Assembly: GCF_030063355.1 (NCBI RefSeq) | Contig: NZ_JASISZ010000018.1 | Location: 38,956 to 102,955 of the forward strand | Source: Streptomyces sp. PH10-H1 | GTDB lineage: Bacteria; Actinomycetota; Actinomycetes; Streptomycetales; Streptomycetaceae | DNA: 64,000 bases | Direction: 5' to 3' | Shown: piece after piece, positions 52,627-61,513 of the stretch | Layout of the letters: each line of letters opens with the position of its first letter | How positions within the stretch are numbered: position 1 is the first letter of the stretch | The notes under the pieces: model-generated | The model's input: the letters and a program-made list of their open reading frames with translations, nothing else | Databases searched by the model: none | What the model was told of the DNA's origin: nothing | Translations under genes and position numbers: made by a program

Positions 52627-53829
52627 GAGTTCGACCCGTGGTCCGCGCGGTTCGTCTCGGACCCGTATCCGGCGTACGAGACGCTGCGCGGGCGCGGCCG
52701 CGCGCACTGGTTCGAGCCCACCCGGCAGTGGCTGATCCCGCACTACGACGACGTCAGCGCGCTGCTGCGCGACCGCCGCCTGGGGCGTACATACCTGCAC
52801 CGCTTCACCCACGAGGAGTTCGGCCGCGAGGCCCCGCCGGCCGCGCACGAGCCGTTCCACATCCTCAACGGGAACGGTCTGCTCGACCTGGAGGCCCCCG
52901 ACCACACCCGCATCCGCCGGCTGGTCGCGAAGGCGTTCACCCCGCGCACCGTCGAGCGGCTCGCGCCGACCGTCGAACGGCTGGCCGCCGAGCTGGTCGA
53001 CGGGCTGCACGCGGACGGCGGCGGGGACCTGCTGGCCCGGGTCGCCGAACCCCTTCCCGTGGCCGTCATCGCGGAGATGCTGGGCATCCCGCCCGCCGAC
53101 CGGCACCTGCTGCGGCCCTGGTCGGCGGATATCTGCGGGATGTTCGAACTCAACCCGGACGACGCGACCGTGCGCCGGGCCGTGCGGGCGAGCGAGGAGT
53201 TCTCGGCGTATCTGCGGGGGCTGATCGCCGAACGCCGCCGCGCACCGGGCGAGGACCTGATCAGCGCGCTGATCGCCGCGCACGAGGAGGGCGACCGGCT
53301 CAGCGAGCAGGAGATGATCTCCACCTGCGTGCTGCTGCTCAACGCGGGGCACGAGGCGACCGTCAACACCACCGCGAACGGCTGGTTCACCCTCTTCCGC
53401 CACCCCGGCCAGCTCGACCTGCTCCGCGCCCACCCCGAGCTGCTCCGCGACGGGATCGAGGAACTGCTGCGCTACGACACCCCGCTGCAGATGTTCGAAC
53501 GCTGGGTGCTGGACGACATCCAGGTCGGCGACACCGTGATCCCGCGCGGTTCCGAGGTCGCCCTGCTCTTCGGGTCCGCCAACCGCGACCCGGCCCGCTT
53601 CCCCGACCCCGACCGCCTCGATATGCGCCGGCCGGCCGTCGACAACCGGCATCTCACGTTCGGCGCGGGCATCCACTACTGCCTGGGCGCGCCGCTTGCC
53701 CGCCTCGAACTCGCCGCGTCCTTCGGCATGCTGCTGCGCCGGGCCCCGGGGCTGCGGCTGGTGTCCGAGCCGCGGTGGAAGCCGGGCTATGTCATCCGGG
53801 GCCTCGAGGAGCTGCTCGTCAGCTGGTGA
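52492..53829 (+). CDS. Cytochrome P450
   Basis: This 445-residue haem monooxygenase has the I-helix motif LNAGHEATVNT, the K-helix ExxR (EELLRYD) and haem loop TFGAGIHYCLG with ligand Cys397. Redox partners and substrate are not given by the neighbourhood. The N-terminus is odd: the nonapeptide MTAQEPDRR or MTTQEPDRR occurs four times before MTTQEPEPLEF. Each repeat starts with an in-frame ATG (52492, 52519, 52546, 52573, 52600). Conserved P450 sequence begins at EFDPWSARF, so the true start could be any of the five. ATG 52492, which overlaps the upstream stop, gives the longest product. Confidence 0.9.
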   Translation: MTAQEPDRRMTAQEPDRRMTTQEPDRRMTTQEPDRRMTTQEPEPLEFDPWSARFVSDPYPAYETLRGRGRAHWFEPTRQWLIPHYDDVSALLRDRRLGRTYLHRFTHEEFGREAPPAAHEPFHILNGNGLLDLEAPDHTRIRRLVAKAFTPRTVERLAPTVERLAAELVDGLHADGGGDLLARVAEPLPVAVIAEMLGIPPADRHLLRPWSADICGMFELNPDDATVRRAVRASEEFSAYLRGLIAERRRAPGEDLISALIAAHEEGDRLSEQEMISTCVLLLNAGHEATVNTTANGWFTLFRHPGQLDLLRAHPELLRDGIEELLRYDTPLQMFERWVLDDIQVGDTVIPRGSEVALLFGSANRDPARFPDPDRLDMRRPAVDNRHLTFGAGIHYCLGAPLARLELAASFGMLLRRAPGLRLVSEPRWKPGYVIRGLEELLVSW

Positions 53830-53851
53830 CGCCCCGGGCCGCTGACGAGCA

Positions 53852-53899
53852 CGGGACCACGTGCGGGACCACGTGCCGGATCACGTGCGGGATCACGGA
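53852..53899. repeat. 12-bp tandem repeat between P450 and kinase-like gene
   Basis: Four units of CGGGACCACGTG or close variants (53852, 53864, 53876, 53888) fill the space between the convergent genes. The last unit contains the stop codon of the diacylglycerol-kinase-like gene. Three units contain CACGTG. Confidence 0.85.
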
Positions 53900-54777
53900 C
53901 GGGTCAGGTCACGCGGCACCGTCAGCCGCCAGGCGCCCGGCTGCACCGTCCAGGTGCGGGTACGGACCGGCCCGGCGGCGGCGGAGTCCGCGCGGTAGCG
54001 GAAGTCCCGGCCCGAGACGGTGACGGTGCCGGCCCGTACACACAGCGGTTCCGCGCTGTCGGGATGGCATACGGAGACCTCCACCAGCCCCGGGAAGATC
54101 GTCCGGATCGACACCTCGTGCACGGGCTGGTCGAGATCCACCAGCACCACCCCGTCCGCCTCCACCCGCAGCCGCTGGCGCGGCGCGTGCCCGAACCCCG
54201 GCCCGTGCCCGTGCCCGTTCCCGTTCCCGTGGCCGTTTCCGTTTCCGTGTGCAGGGATCGGCGCGGTGAGCGTCCGCACCAGCGACCGAGCGGTCCGCTC
54301 CACGGGCGTCCACCAGTGCTCGGCTCGTGCCGGGCCGTCGCAGGGGATCCGCAGGGTGCCCAGCACGATGCCGCCGCTGTCGTCGACCAGCAGGTCCAGC
54401 TCGCGGTCCATGCCGTCGAGCACCGCCCGCGCCGCGGGCAGTACCTGGCCCGGCACGCCCAGCGCCCGCGCGAGCGAGGACCGCGGCCCGATCGGCACCA
54501 GCGCGAGCGGCGCCTCGCCCAGCGTCCGCTCATGGTGGAGCGCCCGCACCGCCTGCAGCAGCGTCCGGTCGTCACCGAGAACCACCGGACGGCGCCGGCC
54601 GCGGTGCGCGAGCACTCGCGCCACCTCTTCGGCCGAATCCGGGAGAGCGATTTTTACGGAGGACGCGCCCGCACACAGGACATCCTTCGCGATACGTACG
54701 GATTCGCCGTCAACGGCGCGTGCGGCGGGGTCGATGACCACGAGCAATTGCTGCCCGGTAGGTCGCTGAGCCGACAC
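53893..54777 (-). CDS. Diacylglycerol kinase catalytic-domain protein
   Basis: This 294-residue protein is related to DAGK/YegS lipid kinases: [34 protein letters not shown] and [19 protein letters not shown]. The usual GGDGT loop is replaced by GDDRT, and the usual GTxND(F/L) block reads GPRSSLAR, so key phosphate-binding glycines are missing and catalysis is doubtful. A His/Gly/Asn repeat ([16 protein letters not shown], about residues 178-193) splits the protein. ATG 54777 starts beside the purA leader, divergent from it. Confidence 0.7.
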   Translation of the reverse strand: MSAQRPTGQQLLVVIDPAARAVDGESVRIAKDVLCAGASSVKIALPDSAEEVARVLAHRGRRRPVVLGDDRTLLQAVRALHHERTLGEAPLALVPIGPRSSLARALGVPGQVLPAARAVLDGMDRELDLLVDDSGGIVLGTLRIPCDGPARAEHWWTPVERTARSLVRTLTAPIPAHGNGNGHGNGNGHGHGPGFGHAPRQRLRVEADGVVLVDLDQPVHEVSIRTIFPGLVEVSVCHPDSAEPLCVRAGTVTVSGRDFRYRADSAAAGPVRTRTWTVQPGAWRLTVPRDLTRP

Positions 54778-54802
54778 CTTGGTCCTTCCTCAGGTAAAAT
54801 CT

Positions 54803-54840
54803 CGGTGCAAGAGCCCCTTGCGCCGTTGCGTCAGGGGCTT
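54803..54840 (+). promoter_or_regulatory. Hairpin in purA leader
   Basis: AGCCCCT and AGGGGCT flank an imperfect inner stem (GCGC/GCG), forming a 12-bp hairpin in the 5' leader about 75 bases before the purA start. No T-run follows, so it may be a leader structure rather than a terminator. I see no known riboswitch consensus. Confidence 0.4.
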
Positions 54841-54913
54841 GGTCTATTCCGGGGCACCGGTTCGACGGCTCTCTGCACGTTGGACATGCCCCGCCCGGAA
54901 GGGGTGTACGCCT

Positions 54914-56197
54914 GTGCCCGCACTTGTGCTGCTCGGTGCTCAGTGGGGTGACGAAGGCAAGGGGAAGGCCACTGACCTGCTCGGTGGCTCCGTGGACTAT
55001 GTCGTGCGTTACCAGGGCGGCAACAATGCCGGCCACACGGTCGTCGTTGGCGACCAGAAGTACGCACTGCATCTCCTCCCCTCAGGAATCCTGTCGCCGG
55101 GGTGTACCCCGGTCATTGGTAACGGTGTCGTCGTGGACCCGGCGGTCCTGCTCTCCGAGCTGAGCGGGCTGAACGACCGCGGCGTCGATACGTCCAAGCT
55201 CCTGATCAGCGGTAACGCCCATCTGATCACTCCGTATCACCAGACCATCGACAAGGTGACGGAGCGGTTCCTCGGCAGCCGCAAGATCGGTACGACCGGG
55301 CGCGGTATCGGCCCGGCCTACGCCGACAAGATCAACCGCGTCGGGATCCGTGTGCAGGACCTCTTCGACGAGTCGATCCTGCACCAGAAGGTGGAGGCCG
55401 CTCTCCACGACAAGAACCAGGTTCTGGTCAAGCTCTTCAACCGGCGCGCGATCAGCATCGACCAGGTCGTCGAGGAGTACCTCGGCTACGCGGAGCAGAT
55501 CAAGGACTTTGTCGCCGACACCGGACTGATCCTGAACAAGGCGCTGGACGAGGGCAAGGTCGTGCTGATGGAGGGCGGCCAGGGAACTCTGCTCGACGTC
55601 GACCACGGCACGTATCCCTTCGTCACCTCGTCGAACCCGACCGCCGGCGGTGCCTGCACGGGCTCCGGCATCGGCCCGACGAAGATCAGCCGCGTGATCG
55701 GCATCCTCAAGGCCTATACGACGCGTGTCGGCGCCGGTCCGTTCCCGACCGAACTGTTCGACGAGGACGGCGAGAAGCTGCGGATCATCGGCCACGAGCG
55801 CGGGGTCACCACCGGCCGCGACCGTCGCTGCGGCTGGTTCGACGCGGTCATCGCCCGGTACGCGACCCGCGTCAACGGCCTGACGGACTTCTTCCTGACC
55901 AAGCTCGACATCCTCACCGGCTGGGAGCAGATCCCGGTCTGTGTGGCCTACGAGATCGACGGCAAGCGCGTTGAGGAGCTGCCCTACAACCAGAGTGACT
56001 TCCATCACGCGAAGCCGGTCTACGAGATGCTCCCCGGCTGGTCCGAGGACATCACCAAGGCGCAGACCTTCGACGACCTGCCCAAGAACGCGCAGGCGTA
56101 TGTGAAGGCGCTCGAGGAGATGTCGGGTGCACCGATCTCCGCGATCGGCGTGGGCCCCGGCCGTACCGAGACGATCGAGATCAACTCGTTCATCTGA
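54914..56197 (+). CDS. purA: Adenylosuccinate synthetase
   Basis: This 427-residue enzyme condenses IMP and aspartate using GTP, the first committed step to AMP. The N-terminus [17 protein letters not shown] contains the phosphate loop and catalytic Asp. [41 protein letters not shown] and [12 protein letters not shown] follow in the expected order. The length is normal. GTG 54914 is chosen since family members begin [12 protein letters not shown] in actinobacteria; the frame is open upstream only through leader sequence. AAGGGG precedes it. Confidence 0.97.
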   Translation: MPALVLLGAQWGDEGKGKATDLLGGSVDYVVRYQGGNNAGHTVVVGDQKYALHLLPSGILSPGCTPVIGNGVVVDPAVLLSELSGLNDRGVDTSKLLISGNAHLITPYHQTIDKVTERFLGSRKIGTTGRGIGPAYADKINRVGIRVQDLFDESILHQKVEAALHDKNQVLVKLFNRRAISIDQVVEEYLGYAEQIKDFVADTGLILNKALDEGKVVLMEGGQGTLLDVDHGTYPFVTSSNPTAGGACTGSGIGPTKISRVIGILKAYTTRVGAGPFPTELFDEDGEKLRIIGHERGVTTGRDRRCGWFDAVIARYATRVNGLTDFFLTKLDILTGWEQIPVCVAYEIDGKRVEELPYNQSDFHHAKPVYEMLPGWSEDITKAQTFDDLPKNAQAYVKALEEMSGAPISAIGVGPGRTETIEINSFI

Positions 56198-56232
56198 CCG
56201 TTCGTCCGACGCACGGCGGTAACGGCAGTACG

Positions 56233-56282
56233 CACAACGCGGCGCGCCCCGGTGGACCCCCCGGGGGGCCCGCCGCGTTGTG
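56233..56282. terminator. Bidirectional terminator between purA and kinase gene
   Basis: CACAACGCGGCG at 56233-56244 pairs exactly with 56271-56282, enclosing a further GC-rich imperfect stem. It lies 35 bases after purA and 8 bases from the end of the convergent kinase gene. Confidence 0.85.
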
Positions 56283-56289
56283 TTCCGCT

Positions 56290-57981
56290 TCAGCTGACCT
56301 TCGTGTACGTCAGCGGGGCCTTGCCCGGCTCCTGGGAGTCACGGATCAGGTGGGTCGCGTCGAGCTCGGTGACGGTGGAGGCCAGGCCCGGATTGCAGGC
56401 CGTGGCGGGCACGGCGTTGGTGACGAGGGAGGCGCTCAGTTTCAGGGGCGGACCGGCCGACGTCATGTGCATCGCGAACTCGCAGTGGTAGGTGGCGCCC
56501 GTACCGATCAGGGTGACGATGCCGTCCCGCCCGATCGTCAGGGTGCGGGTATTGGCACCGTTGCTGTCGAAGCCGGCCTGCCAGGTGCCGACGAACTGGC
56601 TCGGTACGTCACCGGGTGCGGTGGAGGCCGTCGCCGACGTCGAGGGGGAGGTCTGCGGCGTGCCGGAGTCCGAAGGAGCGCTCGCCCCGGTCTTGTTGTC
56701 ACGGTTCCGGGCGTCGGTGCTGTTGTCCTTGGCCTTGCCCATGGTGAGCGCGACGAAGGCCGCGCCGGCGCCCGCGACCACCGCGACAGCCACCGCGGCG
56801 GCGATCAGCACGCCCTGCCGCCGGTGCGGCGCCGACGGAAGAGCGGTGTAGCCAGGCGGGGGGCCGTACCCGGGGTGCGGGTAGCCGTAACCGCCGGGAG
56901 CGTACGGGGAAGGACCCGGCGGCGGGGTGGCCGCGGAGGTCATCGTCGGCTCGTGGTGGAGCGTTTGCGGGACGGGGTCGGACGCCGGCGCCGCGGGCGC
57001 GTGCTCTCGCTCGTGCTCAAGCGCGGATGCGGGCGTGGTCTGCGCCGCCGCCCGAGCCTCGGCGGAACCCTCCTCGTACGGGTTCTCGGCCTCCAGCAGC
57101 CGCACCGCATGCCGGCCGAGCTGCGCGACGAGCGCGCTCGGCAGCCAGGTCCTGCCGTCGGCCGGGGAGTGGCCCGCGATCCGTTCCAGTACCGCGTCCA
57201 GGTCCGGCCGCCGGTCGGCCTCCTTGACCAGGCAGTCCGCGACCAGCTCACGCAGTCCGCCGGGCAGCTCGTCCAGGTCCGGCGGCTCCTGCGCGATCCG
57301 GAACATCTGGGCGTGCACCCCGCTGCTCGCGGCGCCGAACGGTTGCTTGCCGGTCGTCGCGTACGCCAGCACCGAGCCCAGACAGAAGATGTCGCAGGCG
57401 GGGGTGACCCGGTCGCCGCGTACCTGCTCCGGCGACATGAAGCCCGGCGAGCCGACCAGCGCGCCGGTGTGCGTCAGGCCGCCGGTGACGGTCTCCAGGG
57501 CGCGGGCGATGCCGAAGTCGATGACCCGTGGTCCGTCGATCGTGATCAGCACGTTCGACGGCTTGAGGTCGCGGTGGATGAGCCCGGCCGTGTGGATGTC
57601 CTTGAGCGCGCGGGCCAGCCCGTCCGCCAGCGCCCAGACCGACCGCTCCGGCAGCGGGCCGTGGTCCTTGGCGATGACGCGCTGCAGGGTCGGGCCCGCG
57701 ATGTATCCGGTGGCGACCCACGGGATCTCGGTCTCGGTGTCGGCGTCCAGTACGGGTGCCGTCCACTCGCCGCCGACCCGGCGCGCGGCCTGTACTTCCT
57801 GCCGGAAGCGGGCCCGGAACTCGTCCTGGGCGGCCAGTTCGGCCCGCACCAGTTTCACGGCGACGGTCCGGCCGCGCTCGGAGCGTGCCAGGAAGACCCG
57901 TCCCATGCCGCCGGTGCCGAGCCGGCCCAGCAGCCGGTACGCGCCGATCCACTGCGGATCATCGGATCTGAGCTCTTCCAT
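56290..57981 (-). CDS. Ser/Thr protein kinase with extracellular sensor domain
   Basis: This 563-residue PknB-like kinase has a glycine loop LGTGGMGRVFLA, catalytic Lys in VAVKLV, HRDLKPSN, DFGIAR and SPEQVRG. A Pro/Gly-rich juxtamembrane region and one membrane helix (GVLIAAAVAVAVVAGAGAAF) follow, then a ~110-residue outside domain with a pair of cysteines (YHCEF, TACNPG). No PASTA repeats are present. ATG 57981 starts MEELRSDDPQWIG, nearly identical to the next kinase, so the two arose by tandem duplication. Confidence 0.9.
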   Translation of the reverse strand: MEELRSDDPQWIGAYRLLGRLGTGGMGRVFLARSERGRTVAVKLVRAELAAQDEFRARFRQEVQAARRVGGEWTAPVLDADTETEIPWVATGYIAGPTLQRVIAKDHGPLPERSVWALADGLARALKDIHTAGLIHRDLKPSNVLITIDGPRVIDFGIARALETVTGGLTHTGALVGSPGFMSPEQVRGDRVTPACDIFCLGSVLAYATTGKQPFGAASSGVHAQMFRIAQEPPDLDELPGGLRELVADCLVKEADRRPDLDAVLERIAGHSPADGRTWLPSALVAQLGRHAVRLLEAENPYEEGSAEARAAAQTTPASALEHEREHAPAAPASDPVPQTLHHEPTMTSAATPPPGPSPYAPGGYGYPHPGYGPPPGYTALPSAPHRRQGVLIAAAVAVAVVAGAGAAFVALTMGKAKDNSTDARNRDNKTGASAPSDSGTPQTSPSTSATASTAPGDVPSQFVGTWQAGFDSNGANTRTLTIGRDGIVTLIGTGATYHCEFAMHMTSAGPPLKLSASLVTNAVPATACNPGLASTVTELDATHLIRDSQEPGKAPLTYTKVS

Positions 57982-58061
57982 GCCCGGCCGCCCCCTGCTT
58001 TGTCCGTCCCCGGTCAGGAGAGGATAGACGCCCCCGTGGCGGCGGGCATCAGGGCAGGTCG

Positions 58062-59819
58062 TCAGCGGGCGGGCCCGTACGGCGCCGCGTACGCGGGCGG
58101 GTACGGCGAGCTGCTCGCCTGCGGGGAGGCGGCGGCCCGGCGCTCCTGCATTGAGGTGATCCGCTGCACCACGAGGATCGCCAGCACCGAGGAGACGAGC
58201 GCCAGGACATCTTGGGCGATCCCGATCTTGACGATGAATTTGGCCTCGTCCGCGTAGTCGGCGTCGTACCAGGTGCGCCAGAACCAGGAGACGTACAGCG
58301 ACGCGCACTGCAGGGCCCACGTCAGCCACCACAGGTGCAGCACGCCGCGCGAGGCGCCCGCCCGCCGCTGCCCGTACGCGTGGGAGCCCGGGTCGCTGGC
58401 CGTCCAGATGTCATTGCTGATCTGCTTCGGGATCCACAGATGGGCCACCGGGACGAACCATGCGCCGATCGCCCAGCCGCGCCCGAGCCGCTGCCCTTCC
58501 GGCGCGAACGCCTCGGCATTGGCACGCACCCGCCGGAACCAGGCCAGCCACACGACGACCGTCGGGACCAGGATGGCGCCGAACAGGGCGGCCATCTTGA
58601 GGAAGCGGGTTTTCTGGGCGTTGACCTCCCCGTTCGTGAAGTCCGCCGCGCCGGTGATGTAGTTCACCAGCTTGCGGAACAGCTCGATCTCGAAGTTGAG
58701 GTTCACGACCAGGCCCAGCATCAGCGCGCAGATCAGCAGGGTGAGGAGCGTGGACAGATTGCGCGGTGACTTCACCGTCAACGGCTTGGGATGTGGTTCG
58801 CCCGGCCGGTGGAACGCCTGCTCGGGGCCGTACGGCGACGGCCCGAATTCCTGGGGAGCGGGAGCCGTGGCGGGCGTCGCGGCAGGGGCCGGGGCCGGGC
58901 CGGCGGTTGCCTGCGGGGTCTCGGCCTCCAGGAGCCGCACCGCGTGGCGGCCGAGCTGGGCGAGAAGCTCGCCGGGGAGCCAGGGACCGGACGCGCCGGC
59001 GTCCGCGCTCGTCCGGTCCACGAGCTCGTCCGGCGAGGGGCGGCGTTCGGGGTCCTTGGTGAGGCAGTCGGCGATCAGGTCGCGCAGCGGGCCGTCGGAA
59101 AGGCCGCCGAGGTCCGGTTGGTCGTTCGCTATACGGAACATCAGCGCGTGCACGCCGCCTTCGGCGTTGCCGAACGGCATGTGTCCGGTGGCCGCGTAGG
59201 CGAGCACCGCGCCGAGGCAGAAGACATCGCTCGCCGGGGTGACGCGCTCGCCCCGTACCTGTTCGGGGGACATGAAGCCGGGCGACCCGATGACGGCTCC
59301 GGTCCGCGTCAGCAGGCCGTCGGCGACGGTCTCCAGCGCGCGGGCTATGCCGAAGTCGATGACGCGGGGGCCGTCGATGGTGATGAGGATGTTGGACGGT
59401 TTCACGTCGCGGTGGATCAGCCCGGCCGCGTGGATGTCCCGCAGGGCCTTGGCGAGGCCGCTCGCCAGGACGCGTACGGAGCGTTCGGGCAGCGGCCCGT
59501 GGCCCCCGGCGACCACCTCGTGCAGGGTCGGCCCCGCGATGTAGCCGGTGGCGACCCACGGAACGGCGGCCTCGGTGTCGGCGTCCAGCACCGGCGCGGT
59601 CCACTCCCCGCCCACCCGGCGGGCAGCCCGCACCTCCTGCTGGAAGCGGCGCCGGAACTCCGGCTGCGCGGCCAGCTCGCCCTTGACGAGTTTCACCGCG
59701 ACCGTACGGCCGCGCTCCGACCTGGCGAGGAAGACGCGTCCCATCCCGCCCGCGCCGAGCCTGCGCAGCAGCCGGTACGAGCCGATCCACTGCGGATCCT
59801 CGGAACTCAGTTCTTCCAT
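58062..59819 (-). CDS. Ser/Thr protein kinase with DUF4328 membrane domain
   Basis: This 585-residue protein has a kinase domain almost identical in layout to its neighbour (LGAGGMGRVFLA, VAVKLV, HRDVKPSN, DFGIAR). It is fused to a C-terminal DUF4328 domain of several membrane helices (LSTLLTLLICALMLGLVVNL, FGAILVPTVVVWLAWF, LGRGWAIGAWFVPVAHLW, QDVLALVSSVLAILVV). The C-terminal domain replaces the single-helix sensor of the other kinase, suggesting a different membrane signal. ATG 59819 starts MEELSSEDPQWIG. It lies 80 bases upstream of the other kinase gene, on the same strand. Confidence 0.9.
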   Translation of the reverse strand: MEELSSEDPQWIGSYRLLRRLGAGGMGRVFLARSERGRTVAVKLVKGELAAQPEFRRRFQQEVRAARRVGGEWTAPVLDADTEAAVPWVATGYIAGPTLHEVVAGGHGPLPERSVRVLASGLAKALRDIHAAGLIHRDVKPSNILITIDGPRVIDFGIARALETVADGLLTRTGAVIGSPGFMSPEQVRGERVTPASDVFCLGAVLAYAATGHMPFGNAEGGVHALMFRIANDQPDLGGLSDGPLRDLIADCLTKDPERRPSPDELVDRTSADAGASGPWLPGELLAQLGRHAVRLLEAETPQATAGPAPAPAATPATAPAPQEFGPSPYGPEQAFHRPGEPHPKPLTVKSPRNLSTLLTLLICALMLGLVVNLNFEIELFRKLVNYITGAADFTNGEVNAQKTRFLKMAALFGAILVPTVVVWLAWFRRVRANAEAFAPEGQRLGRGWAIGAWFVPVAHLWIPKQISNDIWTASDPGSHAYGQRRAGASRGVLHLWWLTWALQCASLYVSWFWRTWYDADYADEAKFIVKIGIAQDVLALVSSVLAILVVQRITSMQERRAAASPQASSSPYPPAYAAPYGPAR

Positions 59820-59977
59820 GTCCCCGACTTCCTTCGCACGCCACACCAAGGCGAAGGATAGAAGACATATGAACGTACGAGACCGATCGGAGGTATTGAC
59901 AGGATGTCGACGTAAGTGGCGAGCGCCATACAAGGTGACCATGTTGCCGACCGGCGATGATCCTTAGCCTGGAGCGC

Positions 59978-61345
59978 ATGACCCCTCCCTTCCCCGCCGA
60001 CCCCGAGGCCGGAGCCGCAGTCAAGGCCGCCGACCGGGCGCATGTCTTCCACTCGTGGTCCGCCCAGGCGGTCATCGACCCGCTGGCGGTGGCCGGGGCC
60101 GAGGGCTCGTACTTCTGGGACTACGACGGCAACCGCTATCTGGACTTCTCGTCCCAGCTGGTGAACACCAACATCGGCCATCAGCACCCGAAGGTCGTCG
60201 CCGCGATCCAGGAGCAGGCGGCCAGGCTCTGCACGATCGCGCCGGGCTTCGCCGTCGACGTACGGTCCGAGGCGGCCCGACTGATCGCCGAGGTCACCCC
60301 CGGCGATCTCGACCAGATCTTCTTCACCAACGGCGGTGCCGAGGCGGTTGAGAACGCTGTCCGCATGGCCCGGCTGCACACCGGCCGGCACAAGGTGTTC
60401 AGCGCGTACCGCTCGTACCACGGCGCCACCTCCACCGCGATCAACCTCACGGGTGATCCGCGCCGCTGGCCGTCCGACACCGCCTCGGCGGGTGTCGTGC
60501 ACTTCTGGGGCCCGTACCTGTACCGCTCGCAGTTCCATGCGACAAGCGAGGCGCAGGAGTGCGAGCGCGCGCTGGAGCATCTGGAGCAGCTCGTCGCCTT
60601 CGAGGGCCCGCAGTCCGTCGCCGCGATCATCCTGGAGTCGGTCGTCGGCACGGCGGGCCTTCTGGTGCCGCCGGCCGGTTACCTCGCGGGCGTCCGCGAG
60701 ATCTGCGACCGCTACGGGATCGTCTTCATCCTCGACGAGGTCATGTCCGGCTTCGGCCGCACCGGCGCGTGGTTCGCCGCCGACCACTGGGACGTCGTCC
60801 CGGATCTGCTGACCTTCGCCAAGGGCGTGAACTCCGGCTATGTGCCGCTCGGCGGTGTCGCCATCTCCCCGGAGATCGCCGCGACCTTCGCCACCCGCGC
60901 CTACCCGGGCGGTCTCACCTACTCCGGCCACCCGCTGGCCTGCGCGTCCGCCGTCGCGACGATCAACGCGATGCGCGAGGAGCGGATCGTGGAGAACGCC
61001 GCCGAGATCGGCGAGAAGGTCATCGGCCCCGCGCTGCGCGACATCGCCGCCCGGCACGCCTCGGTCGGCGAGGTGCGCGGTCTGGGCGTCTTCTGGGCCC
61101 TGGACCTGGTCAAGGACAAGGCGACGCACGAGCCGCTGGTGCCGTACAACGCGGCCGGCGCGGACAACGCGCCGATGGCCGAGTTCGCGGCGGCGTGCAA
61201 GAAGGGCGGCCTGTGGCCGTTCGTCAACATGAACCGCACGCATGTCGTGCCGCCGTGCACGGTGACGGAGGCCGAGGCCAAGGAGGGCCTGGCGGCGCTG
61301 GACGAGGCGCTGACGGTCGCCGACCGGTACGCCGTCAACGGATAG
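59978..61345 (+). CDS. Class III aminotransferase
   Basis: This 455-residue PLP enzyme of the omega-amino-acid/4-aminobutyrate type has TNGGAEAVENAVRMAR (cofactor phosphate), SYHGAT, FILDEVMSGFGRTG with the cofactor Asp, and Schiff-base lysine Lys282 in TFAKGVNSGY. A TSGHP-like block (TYSGHPLACA) is present. The amino donor and acceptor are not evident. ATG 59978 has GGAG upstream. It precedes a GntR/FCD regulator, which may control it. The stop codon lies inside a 12-bp tandem repeat. Confidence 0.9.
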   Translation: MTPPFPADPEAGAAVKAADRAHVFHSWSAQAVIDPLAVAGAEGSYFWDYDGNRYLDFSSQLVNTNIGHQHPKVVAAIQEQAARLCTIAPGFAVDVRSEAARLIAEVTPGDLDQIFFTNGGAEAVENAVRMARLHTGRHKVFSAYRSYHGATSTAINLTGDPRRWPSDTASAGVVHFWGPYLYRSQFHATSEAQECERALEHLEQLVAFEGPQSVAAIILESVVGTAGLLVPPAGYLAGVREICDRYGIVFILDEVMSGFGRTGAWFAADHWDVVPDLLTFAKGVNSGYVPLGGVAISPEIAATFATRAYPGGLTYSGHPLACASAVATINAMREERIVENAAEIGEKVIGPALRDIAARHASVGEVRGLGVFWALDLVKDKATHEPLVPYNAAGADNAPMAEFAAACKKGGLWPFVNMNRTHVVPPCTVTEAEAKEGLAALDEALTVADRYAVNG

Positions 61346-61382
61346 GTCAACGCATAGGTCATTGGATAGGTCAACGGACAGC
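61337..61382 (+). repeat. 12-bp tandem repeat over the aminotransferase stop
   Basis: Three units, AACGGATAGGTC, AACGCATAGGTC and ATTGGATAGGTC (from 61337, 61349 and 61361), and a partial fourth continue past the coding end. Each full unit contains TAG; the first supplies the stop codon. Confidence 0.85.
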
Positions 61383-61388
61383 GCCTGT

Positions 61389-61417
61389 CCGGCTGATCAC
61401 GTCTCCGGCTGATCACG
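61389..61417. promoter_or_regulatory. 13-bp direct repeat upstream of gntR
   Basis: CCGGCTGATCACG occurs at 61389-61401 and again at 61405-61417, a 16-base period. Each copy contains the palindrome TGATCA. It lies 97-125 bases before the regulator start and is a candidate operator for its autoregulation. Confidence 0.45.
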
Positions 61418-61513
61418 AACGACACATAACCCCCACACGCTTCCCTCGCCGGACGTGCGGTTGATTCCGGGAACCTCGCATATCGTGTGCGGAGTAAAAG
61501 CGGAGTGAAACGT

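Noticed and set aside
54803..54913. A purine riboswitch in front of purA
   Set aside because: The leader forms one hairpin but shows no three-way-junction consensus or conserved loop sequences of the known purine class.
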